The notes: generated by a model not told the origin, from the letters alone. A stretch of 9,018 nt of DNA from TMED108 sp964386795 (GCA_964386795.1 CAYLUE010000054.1:1-9018); one strand, 5' to 3'. Counted from the first letter of the stretch, positions 1 to 7,616 are shown. Numbers and translations: made by a program.

Positions 1-42
1 ACTACGACCTAGCGGGATAATTTTTTATATCAATTAGAATTT

Positions 43-74
43 AAAAGCCCGCGATTAAAGCGGGCTTTTTTTTT
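43..74 (+). terminator. Rho-independent terminator upstream of susC
   Basis: A perfect 10-bp stem (AAAAGCCCGC at 43-52 with GCGGGCTTTT at 60-69) encloses a 7-base loop and runs into a T tract ending at 74. The T tract lies on the plus-strand side, so it most likely ends a plus-strand gene located left of the window. That gene's own end is not resolved: the first 37 bases contain a stop in each plus frame (TAG at 10-12, TAA at 18-20, TAG at 35-37). The hairpin ends only 32 bases before the susC start codon. Confidence 0.85.
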
Positions 75-77
75 AAC

Positions 78-93
78 TAACCTTTTTAGGTTA
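78..93 (+). repeat. Short inverted repeat just before the susC ribosome binding site
   Basis: TAACCT (78-83) and AGGTTA (88-93) are perfect inverted copies around a TTTT spacer. The right arm ends on the first base of the purine-rich ribosome binding site (93-100). It could form a small AU-rich hairpin in the susC leader or be a two-fold operator. A 6-bp AT-rich stem is weak and can arise by chance, so a function is only a possibility. Confidence 0.4.
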
Positions 94-100
94 AAGGAGA
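93..100 (+). promoter_or_regulatory. Ribosome binding site of susC
   Basis: AAAGGAGA lies 6 bases before the ATG at 107. This spacing favours that ATG over the in-frame ATG three codons later. It also leaves a normal signal-peptide n-region with an Arg at position 2. Confidence 0.8.
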
Positions 101-106
101 AACATA

Positions 107-3028
107 ATGAGACTAATGACACTAAGTTTAGTGTTGACTAGCCTACTTTCTGCCCAGTCGGTATTTCAAGGTACCGTTACTGACGCAGATGGCCAGACAT
201 TACCTGGCGTTCAGGTTTTTCTCAAAGACACATATACAGGAACCACAACCAGCATGGAAGGTGAATTTAAAATTGCCCTTCCTCAAGAATCTGGCGTTTT
301 GGTTTTTTCTTATATTGGTTATGAAACACAAGAGGTAGAGGTATCGTCAGATACACCCTCTCCGTTTTCTGTTGAGATGAAGGTTGACGTACTAAAGGGA
401 GATGAGGTCCTAGTTACAGGATTAGCTTCATCCGTTAAGCGTAGAAATGCTGCAAATGCTGTAGCATCCGTTAGCGGTGAAGAGCTTGTTGGTGCACCAG
501 TTCAAACTTTAGATGCTGCTCTTAATGGCAAGTTTGCCGGAGTAAGGGTTCGGCATAATTCTGGAGCCCCTGGTGGTGGTATGAGCGTGAATCTTAGAGG
601 CGTATCAACAATTACAGGTGAAACACAACCGCTTTACGTTATTGATGGAGTTGTTGTTAATAATTCAACAAATCAATCTGGTATTGATGTTGTAAGTGCT
701 GCGACAGGTGCTGGCAGTGCAAGACCTCAAGGTCAGCCGGCCAATCGTATTTCAGATTTCAATCCAAATGATATTGAGAGCGTTGAAGTACTGAAGGGTG
801 CTAGCGCCGCCGCAATCTATGGAGCAAAGGCTACCAATGGTGTAATACTTATTACAACCAAAAAAGGTCAAGCTGGAAAAACCAGAGTTAATTTTTCACA
901 AAAATTCGGTTCAAGCTCTGTAATGAAAAAAGTGGGTACACGCGATTTTACCTATCAAGAAGCAGTAGACCAATATGGAGCATCTGTAGCTGATCTTGGC
1001 ACTCACTCAAATGGTAACTATACTAAAACATATGACTATGAAGATATGTTGTATGGTAATACAGGCGCCTTAAAGGAAACCTCGTTAAGCTTAAGCGGTG
1101 GTAGTGATAAAACTCAGTTTTATCTATCTACGCAATATCTTGATGAAAAAAGTATCGTGAAAAATAGATTTTATGAGAGATTCTCAGGCCGATTAAATAT
1201 GAACCACAGAGTTTCTGATCGATTTAAGATTGCGAGCACTGCATATTTAGCAAGAACACGATCCGATCGTGGAATTACTGGCAATGACAATACAAATAAG
1301 TCTTACAATTTCTCATTTGGTTTCACTCCTAATTTTGTGAATATTAATCAAAATCCTGATGGAAGCTGGCCAGATAACCCAACCAATCCATCTAACCCTC
1401 TTCACACGGTTGAAGTTTTAACAAATGAAGAAACTGTTAATAGGGCAACTGGAAGTGTTTCAGCTGATTATACAGTATTTAGGACAGGCTCCTCTAGCTT
1501 TTCACTTAATTCTGTTTTCAGTGGAGATTATGTAGGTCAATTGAATGAGATTTTTTCACCACCTGAACTACAAGATGAAAAAAGCAAAGATAATCCAGGT
1601 CAATCCGTTTTATCAAATACGCATAGTTTAAATACGAATGTCAATTTGAACAGTGTATTTAGAATTACAGTTGGCGGTATGAAATCTACGACTACAAGCG
1701 GATTGAGCTTTGAAACGCTTGATTGGAACTATTCAAGTATCATGGCTTCAGGAATGGTTGTTACCCAAACAAATATTGACCAATCTGCTTCAACGTCAAC
1801 ATTGCAATCAAGACGATTCCAACAAGATAGAGGCGTATTTGTTCAAGAAGAACTGCAAGTGGGTGATGCGGTCTATGTTGCAGCTAGTATGCGCGGTGAT
1901 AAGAGCAGCACTCTAGGGAAAACTGATCAATACAATTGGTATCCAAAAGTTGCTGGATCATATCAGTTTGGTTCTATGGCTGGAGTGTTTGACAACTTGA
2001 AGGTTCGTATGGCTTACGGCCAAACAGGTAATCTTCCTCCTCCAACAGCAAAATATACATCTATGGCTCCTTATAATATTGGAGGTATGGGCGGATTAGT
2101 ATCTGGTGGTGTAGCAGGACTTGAAGATGTAGAACCTGAAAGAACTACCGAAACTGAGTTTGGTGTAGATTTCTCAGCATTTGATAAAATGGTTGGAGTT
2201 GAGTTTACTATGTACAATCAACAAGTTGAGGGACTACTCTTACAGGTGGAAGAAGCGCCATCAACAGGATTTTCTACTAAGTGGGCAAACGCTGGAAGTA
2301 TGAAAACCAATGGTGTAGAATTAGGAGTCACATTGAATCCAGTTCGAAGCAAACGAATGAATTGGTTATCCAAAACAACTTACTACTCTTCAAAGGCAGA
2401 AATTACCGAACTAAAGGTTGACCCATATAACACAGGCGGCTTTGCAACATTCTTGGGAGCGTATCGTATTGAAAAAGGATGGGATCCTCATACGATAGTT
2501 GGCTCTGAAATGAAAGACGGCAAACACGTCAAGCTTGGTAATGAGTCACCTGATTTCATGATGGGCTTTAACAATAGAGTGTCACTTGGTGACGTTTCTA
2601 TTGTTGCGCACTTTGATTTGAAAAAAGGCGGTCAAAATGTAAACCTTCAAGAGTTAATTGCAGATCTTGGTGGTACTACATTTGACTACGATGATAAAGG
2701 TGTTGACCCAGAAGGTAAGCTAAATAATGGCCCTTATCGCTTGGCAAATCTGGGATCTATAACTACACCTTATGTTCAAGATGCCGGCTATTTTAGACTA
2801 TCAGAACTTTCAGTAATGTATAATATCCCACAATCTATGATGGGGTCAGCAAATGTTGATCGCGTTCAGGTTGGATTTACTGGAAGAAACCTATATCAAA
2901 GCACTCCGTACACTGGATGGAATCCTGACGTAAGTCAGTTTGGAAATGTTGGCGTTGGTGGGTCAGTAGACACTGGACCTTACCCGCTAGCAAAATCTAT
3001 GTACTTAAGTGTTAACGTAAGCTTTTAA
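107..3028 (+). CDS. SusC/RagA-family TonB-linked outer membrane protein
   Basis: This is a TonB-dependent outer-membrane transporter that would import a nutrient too large for porins, using energy from TonB-ExbBD. The 973 residues match the family's usual length of about 950-1100. In order they show a signal peptide (cleavage probably after Ala16), a carboxypeptidase-regulatory-like beta-sandwich (about 19-95, with the GTVTDADGQTLPGVQV signature), a short EVLVTG stretch near 100 where a TonB box would lie, the plug domain (about 108-257, with PLYVIDGVVVN at 175-185 and the SusC hallmark DIESVEVLKGASAAAIYGA at 222-240), then a long beta-barrel ending in Phe. The gene is followed 12 bases later by its SusD partner, so the two are surely co-transcribed. 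The cargo is unknown: no degradative enzyme lies nearby, and glycans, peptides and other polymers are all possible. The family call is firm; the substrate is not known. Confidence 0.96.
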   Translation: MRLMTLSLVLTSLLSAQSVFQGTVTDADGQTLPGVQVFLKDTYTGTTTSMEGEFKIALPQESGVLVFSYIGYETQEVEVSSDTPSPFSVEMKVDVLKGDEVLVTGLASSVKRRNAANAVASVSGEELVGAPVQTLDAALNGKFAGVRVRHNSGAPGGGMSVNLRGVSTITGETQPLYVIDGVVVNNSTNQSGIDVVSAATGAGSARPQGQPANRISDFNPNDIESVEVLKGASAAAIYGAKATNGVILITTKKGQAGKTRVNFSQKFGSSSVMKKVGTRDFTYQEAVDQYGASVADLGTHSNGNYTKTYDYEDMLYGNTGALKETSLSLSGGSDKTQFYLSTQYLDEKSIVKNRFYERFSGRLNMNHRVSDRFKIASTAYLARTRSDRGITGNDNTNKSYNFSFGFTPNFVNINQNPDGSWPDNPTNPSNPLHTVEVLTNEETVNRATGSVSADYTVFRTGSSSFSLNSVFSGDYVGQLNEIFSPPELQDEKSKDNPGQSVLSNTHSLNTNVNLNSVFRITVGGMKSTTTSGLSFETLDWNYSSIMASGMVVTQTNIDQSASTSTLQSRRFQQDRGVFVQEELQVGDAVYVAASMRGDKSSTLGKTDQYNWYPKVAGSYQFGSMAGVFDNLKVRMAYGQTGNLPPPTAKYTSMAPYNIGGMGGLVSGGVAGLEDVEPERTTETEFGVDFSAFDKMVGVEFTMYNQQVEGLLLQVEEAPSTGFSTKWANAGSMKTNGVELGVTLNPVRSKRMNWLSKTTYYSSKAEITELKVDPYNTGGFATFLGAYRIEKGWDPHTIVGSEMKDGKHVKLGNESPDFMMGFNNRVSLGDVSIVAHFDLKKGGQNVNLQELIADLGGTTFDYDDKGVDPEGKLNNGPYRLANLGSITTPYVQDAGYFRLSELSVMYNIPQSMMGSANVDRVQVGFTGRNLYQSTPYTGWNPDVSQFGNVGVGGSVDTGPYPLAKSMYLSVNVSF

Positions 3029-3033
3029 GGAGG
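3027..3033 (+). promoter_or_regulatory. Ribosome binding site of susD overlapping the susC stop
   Basis: AAGGAGG starts inside the TAA stop codon of susC and lies 7 bases before the susD ATG at 3041. It is a near-perfect Shine-Dalgarno sequence, which suggests coupled and strong translation of the pair. Confidence 0.8.
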
Positions 3034-3040
3034 TTGAATA

Positions 3041-4276
3041 ATGAAATTTATAAAATATATTCTTCCGTTATTTTTATTTGCTGTAGCATGTGAGGATCTA
3101 GATTTTCCGGATCCAAATTCACCTTCTACAGCTTCATCGACAGTTCAGTCTCTGGTAACAGGCGCTGAAGCTGGGATGCGTTCTAGCCTGTCGAATTATT
3201 TAATTGGTGTCAGTAGCGTAGGTAGAGAGGCATATCATTTTGAGCCTGCCGATCCACGCTACACAGGTGAACTCATTCACGGACCCTTGGATCCGGGTGG
3301 ATTTGTTGTCTACTCATCTTGGAACTCAAGATATAGAGTTGTCAAGAACTGTAGGCTATTGCTAGAAAAATCCACGGATAAAGGCGTGGAAGGATTTGCT
3401 AAGACTGTAGAAGCATATCAATTATTGTTAGCATTAAATATGCAAAATAATAATGGCATAAAGATTGCACCCTATAATGGTCTTGACTCTGATCCAGCTA
3501 GCAAAACTGCAGCTTTTACAGAAGTTGCAAAATTACTAGATGAGGCGAGTACGGCATTAGATGCTGCTGGAAGCGCATTCACGTTTAAGCTCTCATCAGG
3601 CTTTTCAGGTTTTGATACGCCATCAACATTTAAACAGTTTAACCGTGCCCTTCGTGGACGCGTTGCTGTTTATGCGGGTGATTGGGATGTAGCTTTAACC
3701 GCGCTTGGTCAATCATTTATGGATCCTGCTGCTAGTATGGACAAAGGAGTGTATCACGTATTTGGTTCTGGTCAAGGTGATGGTGCAAATGGTATGTACG
3801 AAAATCCAAATGCAAGCTATGTAAGAACCATGGCCCATATGTCATTTAAGACAGATGCTGAAGCAGGCGATCCACGGTTTTCATCAAAAGTCGTAGAGCG
3901 AGCAGATACCACAATATATGATGGACTGCAAAGTAATCTTGCGGTCTCCGTTTGGAGTGGTGCATACGATCCAGTTGCGGTAGTTCGTAATGAGGAATTA
4001 GTTCTATTGAAAGCTGAAGCAAATATTGGTAAAGGCGGTGATGGATTAACAGAGATCAACGCAGTTAGGTCTGCTCATGGACTAGCAGCTACTGCTACTG
4101 GTGGACTTGATCAATTGCTCCATGAAAAGAGATATTCTCTATTTATGGAAGGTCATCGCTGGGTAGATATGCGTCGTTATGGCAAGACAGGATCAATGCC
4201 AAATGACCGTGCTGATAGAGGGGATAAAGTATTTGACTCATTCCCACTACCGGAAGCGGAAACAAAGGGCTTATAA
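3041..4276 (+). CDS. SusD/RagB-family nutrient-binding outer membrane lipoprotein
   Basis: This is the surface lipoprotein lid that binds substrate and closes over the SusC barrel. A signal peptide ends in a lipobox-like FAVAC with the lipidated Cys at residue 17. The next residues are acidic (Glu18, Asp19), as in the surface-export signals described for Bacteroidota lipoproteins. Family signs are the helical TPR-like body (about 95-225), the repeat-like segment with AVYAGDWDVALTAL at 208-221, RNEELVLLKAEANI at 316-329, and the C-terminal SusD hallmark EKRYSLFMEGHRWVDMRRY (362-380) followed by FPLPEAE (401-407). At 411 residues it is shorter than the roughly 500-600 of classical gut SusD proteins. 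It sits 12 bases behind susC in one operon, closed by the terminator at 4314-4343. The bound ligand cannot be deduced. The family assignment is strong. Confidence 0.94.
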   Translation: MKFIKYILPLFLFAVACEDLDFPDPNSPSTASSTVQSLVTGAEAGMRSSLSNYLIGVSSVGREAYHFEPADPRYTGELIHGPLDPGGFVVYSSWNSRYRVVKNCRLLLEKSTDKGVEGFAKTVEAYQLLLALNMQNNNGIKIAPYNGLDSDPASKTAAFTEVAKLLDEASTALDAAGSAFTFKLSSGFSGFDTPSTFKQFNRALRGRVAVYAGDWDVALTALGQSFMDPAASMDKGVYHVFGSGQGDGANGMYENPNASYVRTMAHMSFKTDAEAGDPRFSSKVVERADTTIYDGLQSNLAVSVWSGAYDPVAVVRNEELVLLKAEANIGKGGDGLTEINAVRSAHGLAATATGGLDQLLHEKRYSLFMEGHRWVDMRRYGKTGSMPNDRADRGDKVFDSFPLPEAETKGL

Positions 4277-4309
4277 TAATCATATCAATTAATTAATTAA
4301 TTATGATTA
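4277..4309. repeat. AT-rich inverted repeat with AATT tandem core
   Basis: TAATCATA (4277-4284) and TATGATTA (4302-4309) are perfect 8-base inverted copies. Between them lie four consecutive AATT units (4287-4302, the last T shared with the right arm), themselves palindromic. It fills the space between the susD stop and the terminator. It might extend the 3' hairpin structure of the susCD message or be a binding site for a DNA-bending protein. AT-rich spacers often show such symmetry by chance. Confidence 0.35.
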
Positions 4310-4313
4310 AACT

Positions 4314-4343
4314 AAGGGGAGCTGAAAAGCTCCCCTTTTTTTT
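4314..4343 (+). terminator. Rho-independent terminator after susD
   Basis: A perfect 10-bp stem (AAGGGGAGCT at 4314-4323 with AGCTCCCCTT at 4328-4337) carries a GAAA tetraloop of the stable GNRA class. It continues into a T run to 4343. It should stop the susCD transcript efficiently. The CPBP gene starts only 19 bases after the T run, so that gene's own promoter cannot fit between them. Confidence 0.92.
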
Positions 4344-4362
4344 ATAACTCAAAGGAAATATT

Positions 4363-5232
4363 ATGACAGAAGTATTACCTAGAATTAAATCCGGATGGCT
4401 GAGAGCAACACTCTTTTTTATTGCCTCATTTATTACATCACAAATTTTTGCAGGAATTGGAGTGGTCTTAATTTTGCTAGCATCTGGATTTGATCTAGCT
4501 GCATTACCCAATGAAGAACAAATCATGGAAGAATTACATCAAATTAATTTCTTTCTGGCACTCAAGATTATTGAATTTTTAGCTGCAATACTTTGCGTTT
4601 GGCTTTTTGTACGATTTGTTGATCGAAAGCCATTGAAATCTATTGGGTTAAATCTCAAAGGATATGAAAATGATTTAAAGATGGGACTAGCTTTAGGCGC
4701 AGGCCTCATAGCTATTGGATTCTTTATTTTATTTATTCTTGGTTATGTATCTATTGATCATTTTTCATTTCCAATAGGCAGCATCATTTTATATTTCATC
4801 CTTTTTGTTGTTGTCTCTTTACATGAAGAAATCATGATGCGTGGATATGTATTAAATAATCTTATGCAGTCCATGAATAGATATGTTGCCTTATCAATAT
4901 CATCAATAGTATTTATGTCTATCCATTTATTAAACCCAAATATAAATTTTTTATCTGCCTTCAATCTTTTCTTGGCAGGTATCGTTTTGGGGATATATTA
5001 TATTCATAAATCAAATTTATGGTTACCAATTGGAATGCATTTAACATGGAACTTTTTTCAAGGACCAGTTTTTGGCTTTGAAGTTAGCGGAATTGAATCT
5101 GAGAGTATTATCAAGCAGTCGGTCACTGGAAATGAAATTTTAACAGGTGGGTCTTTTGGCTTTGAAGGTTCTATACTTGCTACGGTTGGAATTATAATAA
5201 TGATTCTTTACTTAGATAAAAAATATAAGTAA
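4363..5232 (+). CDS. CPBP family intramembrane metalloprotease homologue (ABI/Rce1-like)
   Basis: This is an inner-membrane protein of 289 residues with about seven to eight hydrophobic segments (first at 14-40, last at 270-284). The three CPBP motifs are intact: Glu155-Glu156 and Arg160 in HEEIMMRGY, Phe184 and His188 in FMSIH, and His226 and Asn230 in HLTWN followed by FFQGPVFG. These Glu/His residues form the presumed metal and catalytic site in Rce1-type proteases, so the enzyme looks active. Bacterial members act in peptide maturation, immunity to self-made bacteriocins or unknown proteolysis; nothing here points to a bacteriocin. AAAGGAAA about 8 bases upstream supports the ATG. The PHP phosphodiesterase starts 4 bases after its stop, suggesting co-transcription. 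The target protein is unknown. Confidence 0.9.
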   Translation: MTEVLPRIKSGWLRATLFFIASFITSQIFAGIGVVLILLASGFDLAALPNEEQIMEELHQINFFLALKIIEFLAAILCVWLFVRFVDRKPLKSIGLNLKGYENDLKMGLALGAGLIAIGFFILFILGYVSIDHFSFPIGSIILYFILFVVVSLHEEIMMRGYVLNNLMQSMNRYVALSISSIVFMSIHLLNPNINFLSAFNLFLAGIVLGIYYIHKSNLWLPIGMHLTWNFFQGPVFGFEVSGIESESIIKQSVTGNEILTGGSFGFEGSILATVGIIIMILYLDKKYK

Positions 5233-5236
5233 ACAA

Positions 5237-6379
5237 ATGAAATACATCTCAATTTTAATAATAGCTATTTCACAAATAGCAATTTCCCAACATACCCATT
5301 CAAAGACAGGGCGCAGCATTAGCTTTCCTAATATTAAAGGTTATTTAACTTTAGTTTGTGATTTGCATACCCATTCTGTTTTTTCTGATGGAAGCGTTTG
5401 GCCAAACATAAGAGTTGCTGAAGCCCAGAAAGATGGGCTTGATGCAATCGCGGTCACAGAACATATTGAATACCAATCCCACAAAGAAGATATACCTCAT
5501 CCAGATAGAAATAGAAGCTATGAGCTTGCCAATAAGTATGCAGGAAAAAGCGATTTAATGGTAATCAATGGAACTGAGATCACTAAGGATATGCCGCCAG
5601 GCCATTCAAATGCAATTTTTGTCAAAGATGTTAATAAAATTATGAATGATGATTACATGGAAGCTTATAAAGCTGCCCGCAAACAAGGCGCATTTGTCTT
5701 TTGGAATCACCCTCACTGGATTGGCCAGAGCAAAGACGCTTCAGTTAATATTGCTGATGAAGTTAAAGAGCTAATAAATAAACGGTTATTACATGGCGTT
5801 GAGGTTACAAACGAAAGAACATATTCTGATCAAGCTATTCAAGCAGCCCTTGATCACGATTTAACAATGATAGGAACTTCAGATGTTCATGATCTTGTGG
5901 ATTGGGATTATAATATTCCCCATGGAGGACACAGACCTGTTACTTTAGTTTTTTCTAAAAAAAGAGATCAAAAGGGTTTGAAGCGGGCATTGTTTCAAGG
6001 CAGGACTATTGTGTGGTATAATAATCTCATGATAGGAAAAAATGAATGGATGGCCCCACTAATAGATGCATCTTTAACACTCGATTCAGTTGGTTACTAT
6101 AAGAATTATGAGTTAGCAATAATTAAGATCAGAAATCATTCCGATGCCCGTTTTATATTAAAGAATAAAACGGAGTATGATTTTTATCAGCATAGCGATT
6201 TAGTTGAAATTGAACCGCATACAATTAAGCAGCTTGCAATCGTTTCAGGAAAAAAATTGTCAAGTTTTGATTTAGAATTTGAAGTGCTTAATGCTGTGAT
6301 AGCCCCAAGCACACATCCCATTAAGAAATTCTCAATACGTGATGTAGATAAAATTGAGCTGAAAGAAGTTAAATTTTAG
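5237..6379 (+). CDS. Exported PHP-domain phosphodiesterase, Sb-PDE type
   Basis: This is a metal-dependent phosphoesterase of the PHP superfamily, 380 residues, with a signal peptide (hydrophobic 4-16, cleavage probably after Gln18) that places it in the periplasm or outside. The metal-ligand motifs are complete: Asp42-Leu-His44-Thr-His46 with Asp51 (CDLHTHSVFSDG), Glu75-His76 (TEHIEY), Glu114 (NGTEIT), His123, NHPHW with His158 and His160, and GTSDVHD with Asp216 and His218. The sequence around the first motif (GYLTLVCDLHTHSVFSDGS) closely matches proteins named after Sb-PDE, a Sphingobium phosphodiesterase acting on alkyl or haloalkyl phosphodiesters. The natural substrate here is unknown. 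Residues about 270-380 form a separate beta-rich tail. No Shine-Dalgarno sequence precedes the ATG, which lies 4 bases after the CPBP stop, so translation may depend on re-initiation. The signal peptide supports this start. Confidence 0.88.
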   Translation: MKYISILIIAISQIAISQHTHSKTGRSISFPNIKGYLTLVCDLHTHSVFSDGSVWPNIRVAEAQKDGLDAIAVTEHIEYQSHKEDIPHPDRNRSYELANKYAGKSDLMVINGTEITKDMPPGHSNAIFVKDVNKIMNDDYMEAYKAARKQGAFVFWNHPHWIGQSKDASVNIADEVKELINKRLLHGVEVTNERTYSDQAIQAALDHDLTMIGTSDVHDLVDWDYNIPHGGHRPVTLVFSKKRDQKGLKRALFQGRTIVWYNNLMIGKNEWMAPLIDASLTLDSVGYYKNYELAIIKIRNHSDARFILKNKTEYDFYQHSDLVEIEPHTIKQLAIVSGKKLSSFDLEFEVLNAVIAPSTHPIKKFSIRDVDKIELKEVKF

Positions 6380-6394
6380 AAATTGAAAAGATAA

Positions 6395-7021
6395 TTATTT
6401 TGGTTTTTCAAATAAAAATGAAATCAATCTGGGCATATCATTTTTCCTATCATACCAATCTTCTTTAGTAAGCAAATTAAATCCTGCCTGTTCTGCGCTT
6501 TGGATATAATCCTCTTCTAAATGTTGAAATACATCTAATTCTATTTTAACTCCATTCTCTTCAAATTGAGCCCTGCTTCCTGTTAATTGTTTTTTAGGGT
6601 GAAGTTCACATACAAAACATTTTCCACCTTGAACTAATTTCATAAACGATGATTTAAAAATATGATCTAATATTTCTATATGCTCCAGGGCCAAATTAAT
6701 AGTTACTAAATCAAATGCATTATTTTTAACTGGCCATTTTTCATTAAGATCTGCATTTATAAAAGTGGCTTTATCGGTCTTAATCTTGTTTCTTGCCAAA
6801 TCGAGCATATTTTTTGAAAAATCTAAACCAACTAATTTTTCTGCTTTAGTGATAAGCCATTCAGAATTTTTTCCTGAACCGCAACCTAATTCTAATACAT
6901 TAAAAAAATCTATTTTAGATAAAAATTGCTTTGTGATACTTTTATCTAAGTCTCTAGTTGGATTGATATTATTATCATATTGATATGCCCACGTATTGTA
7001 ACTATCTATAATCTTTTTCAT
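6395..7021 (-). CDS. Class I SAM-dependent methyltransferase
   Basis: This is a cytoplasmic small-molecule-type methyltransferase of 208 residues with a Rossmann fold. It shows an N-terminal SYNTWAYQYD segment typical of Methyltransf_11/25 proteins, motif I VLELGCGSG at 42-50 (SAM binding), GLDFSKNML at 65-73 with the ribose-binding acidic residue Asp67, Asp91 in NADLNEKWP, and motif II/III FDLVTINLALEHI at 103-115. A C-terminal EEDYIQSAEQAGFNLL segment (168-183) follows, as in ubiquinone/menaquinone-type methyltransferases. The acceptor substrate cannot be read from the sequence. The gene converges on the phosphodiesterase gene with 15 bases between stops. It is separated from the minus-strand operon upstream by a hairpin terminator, so it probably has its own promoter in the roughly 70 bases before its ATG. 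I see no clear ribosome binding site; the start is chosen for its fit to the family N-terminus. Confidence 0.88.
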   Translation of the reverse strand: MKKIIDSYNTWAYQYDNNINPTRDLDKSITKQFLSKIDFFNVLELGCGSGKNSEWLITKAEKLVGLDFSKNMLDLARNKIKTDKATFINADLNEKWPVKNNAFDLVTINLALEHIEILDHIFKSSFMKLVQGGKCFVCELHPKKQLTGSRAQFEENGVKIELDVFQHLEEDYIQSAEQAGFNLLTKEDWYDRKNDMPRLISFLFEKPK

Positions 7022-7093
7022 TATAAAAACTTAATCCGATCTTCATTTAAAGTCTTGCTCTTTGATTTTGCTTATATTTCATAATGAATAATT

Positions 7094-7123
7094 ATAAAAG
7101 CCCCAGGTTTCTGGGGCTTTTAT
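7094..7123 (-). terminator. Hairpin terminator after the NTF2-like gene
   Basis: A perfect 13-bp stem (7094-7106 with 7111-7123, core AAAAGCCCCAG/CTGGGGCTTTT) has a 4-base loop. It lies 12 bases past the stop of the minus-strand NTF2-like gene. The T tract is short on both strands (TTTT, then AT-rich), so it could act in both directions. With both neighbouring genes on the minus strand, ending the acyltransferase/lipoprotein/NTF2-like transcript is the main role expected. Confidence 0.82.
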
Positions 7124-7135
7124 GTAATAAATAAA

Positions 7136-7603
7136 TTAATTTGGTATTCCACTACCACTATATAGTGGTGTAAAATGACCAGATTTAACTTTCCAACTCC
7201 CCTTTTCTTTAACAAAAATTTGACTAACTCTAGTTCGATAGTCACTCTTTTGTTCACCGTTAATAGTATATGAGCCTACTAAATAGTAGTATGCGACAGC
7301 TACCTTACCTTTTTCAAGCACATCTACTTCAATATATCTTGGTGTAAAATTAAATTCATTATTGGGAACTTGATCTGCGGTAACTGCAGCTACAGTTGAT
7401 TCTTGCAAATACCAGAATGATCCATTTGAGTCTCCATTCATTGTACCGCTAGAATGCATGGTACCTACGAATTTCTTCCAATTCTTTTTGTTTTGATATT
7501 CCCAGTGTTTATTTACAACATCTGTTACTTCAGATTTATCATTTGCTAATAATAAACTACTGCTTATTAGTAGCATGGAAATTAACATATTCATCATTTT
7601 CAT
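7136..7603 (-). CDS. Small exported NTF2-like (SnoaL/DUF4440-type) protein
   Basis: This 155-residue protein has a signal peptide (hydrophobic 6-19, cleavage probably after Ala20 in LLLA-ND). A single cone-shaped NTF2-like domain follows: an N-terminal helix with VTDVVNKHWEYQNKKNWKKF (26-45), then strands ending in the usual VSQIFVKEKGSWKVKSGHFT (126-145). Family members are either small enzymes or ligand-binding pockets. No catalytic residue set is obvious, so the role is open; binding or turnover of a small molecule in the periplasm fits. Four Met codons fall within the first six residues; the first is chosen because AAAGGAG lies 6 bases before it. It is the last gene of a minus-strand unit, 37 bases after the metallo-beta-lactamase-fold lipoprotein, and is followed by a terminator. 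The fold assignment is fairly safe; the function is unknown. Confidence 0.78.
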   Translation of the reverse strand: MKMMNMLISMLLISSSLLLANDKSEVTDVVNKHWEYQNKKNWKKFVGTMHSSGTMNGDSNGSFWYLQESTVAAVTADQVPNNEFNFTPRYIEVDVLEKGKVAVAYYYLVGSYTINGEQKSDYRTRVSQIFVKEKGSWKVKSGHFTPLYSGSGIPN

Positions 7604-7609
7604 TATTTG

Positions 7610-7616
7610 CTCCTTT
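7610..7616 (-). promoter_or_regulatory. Ribosome binding site of the NTF2-like gene
   Basis: Read on the minus strand this is AAAGGAG, 6 bases before the ATG at 7603. It decides between four closely spaced Met codons in favour of the first. Confidence 0.75.

Noticed and set aside
1..37. Possible tail of an upstream coding region (for example ending YDLAG before TAA at 18-20).
   Set aside because: All three plus frames reach a stop within 37 bases and nothing identifies the protein, so no frame can be chosen. Only the following terminator hints that a plus-strand gene ended here.
2482..3726. Four GGATCC hexamers (near 2482, 3108, 3289 and 3721) in susC and susD.
   Set aside because: Spacing and reading context vary, and several encode Asp-Pro. 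They look like a codon and restriction-site coincidence, not a repeat with a role.
3817..4059. Minus-strand open frame opposite susD.
   Set aside because: It lies wholly within a well-supported SusD gene, has no recognisable domain, and is a shadow of the coding strand.
4272..4277. TATAAT hexamer overlapping the susD stop as a promoter -10 element.
   Set aside because: There is no -35-like hexamer at proper distance (TTGACT at 4233-4238 is far too distant). Such hexamers are expected in AT-rich DNA.
4293..4526. Minus-strand open frame spanning the terminator and the CPBP 5' end.
   Set aside because: It runs through the hairpin and opposite a real gene, with no ribosome binding site or domain.
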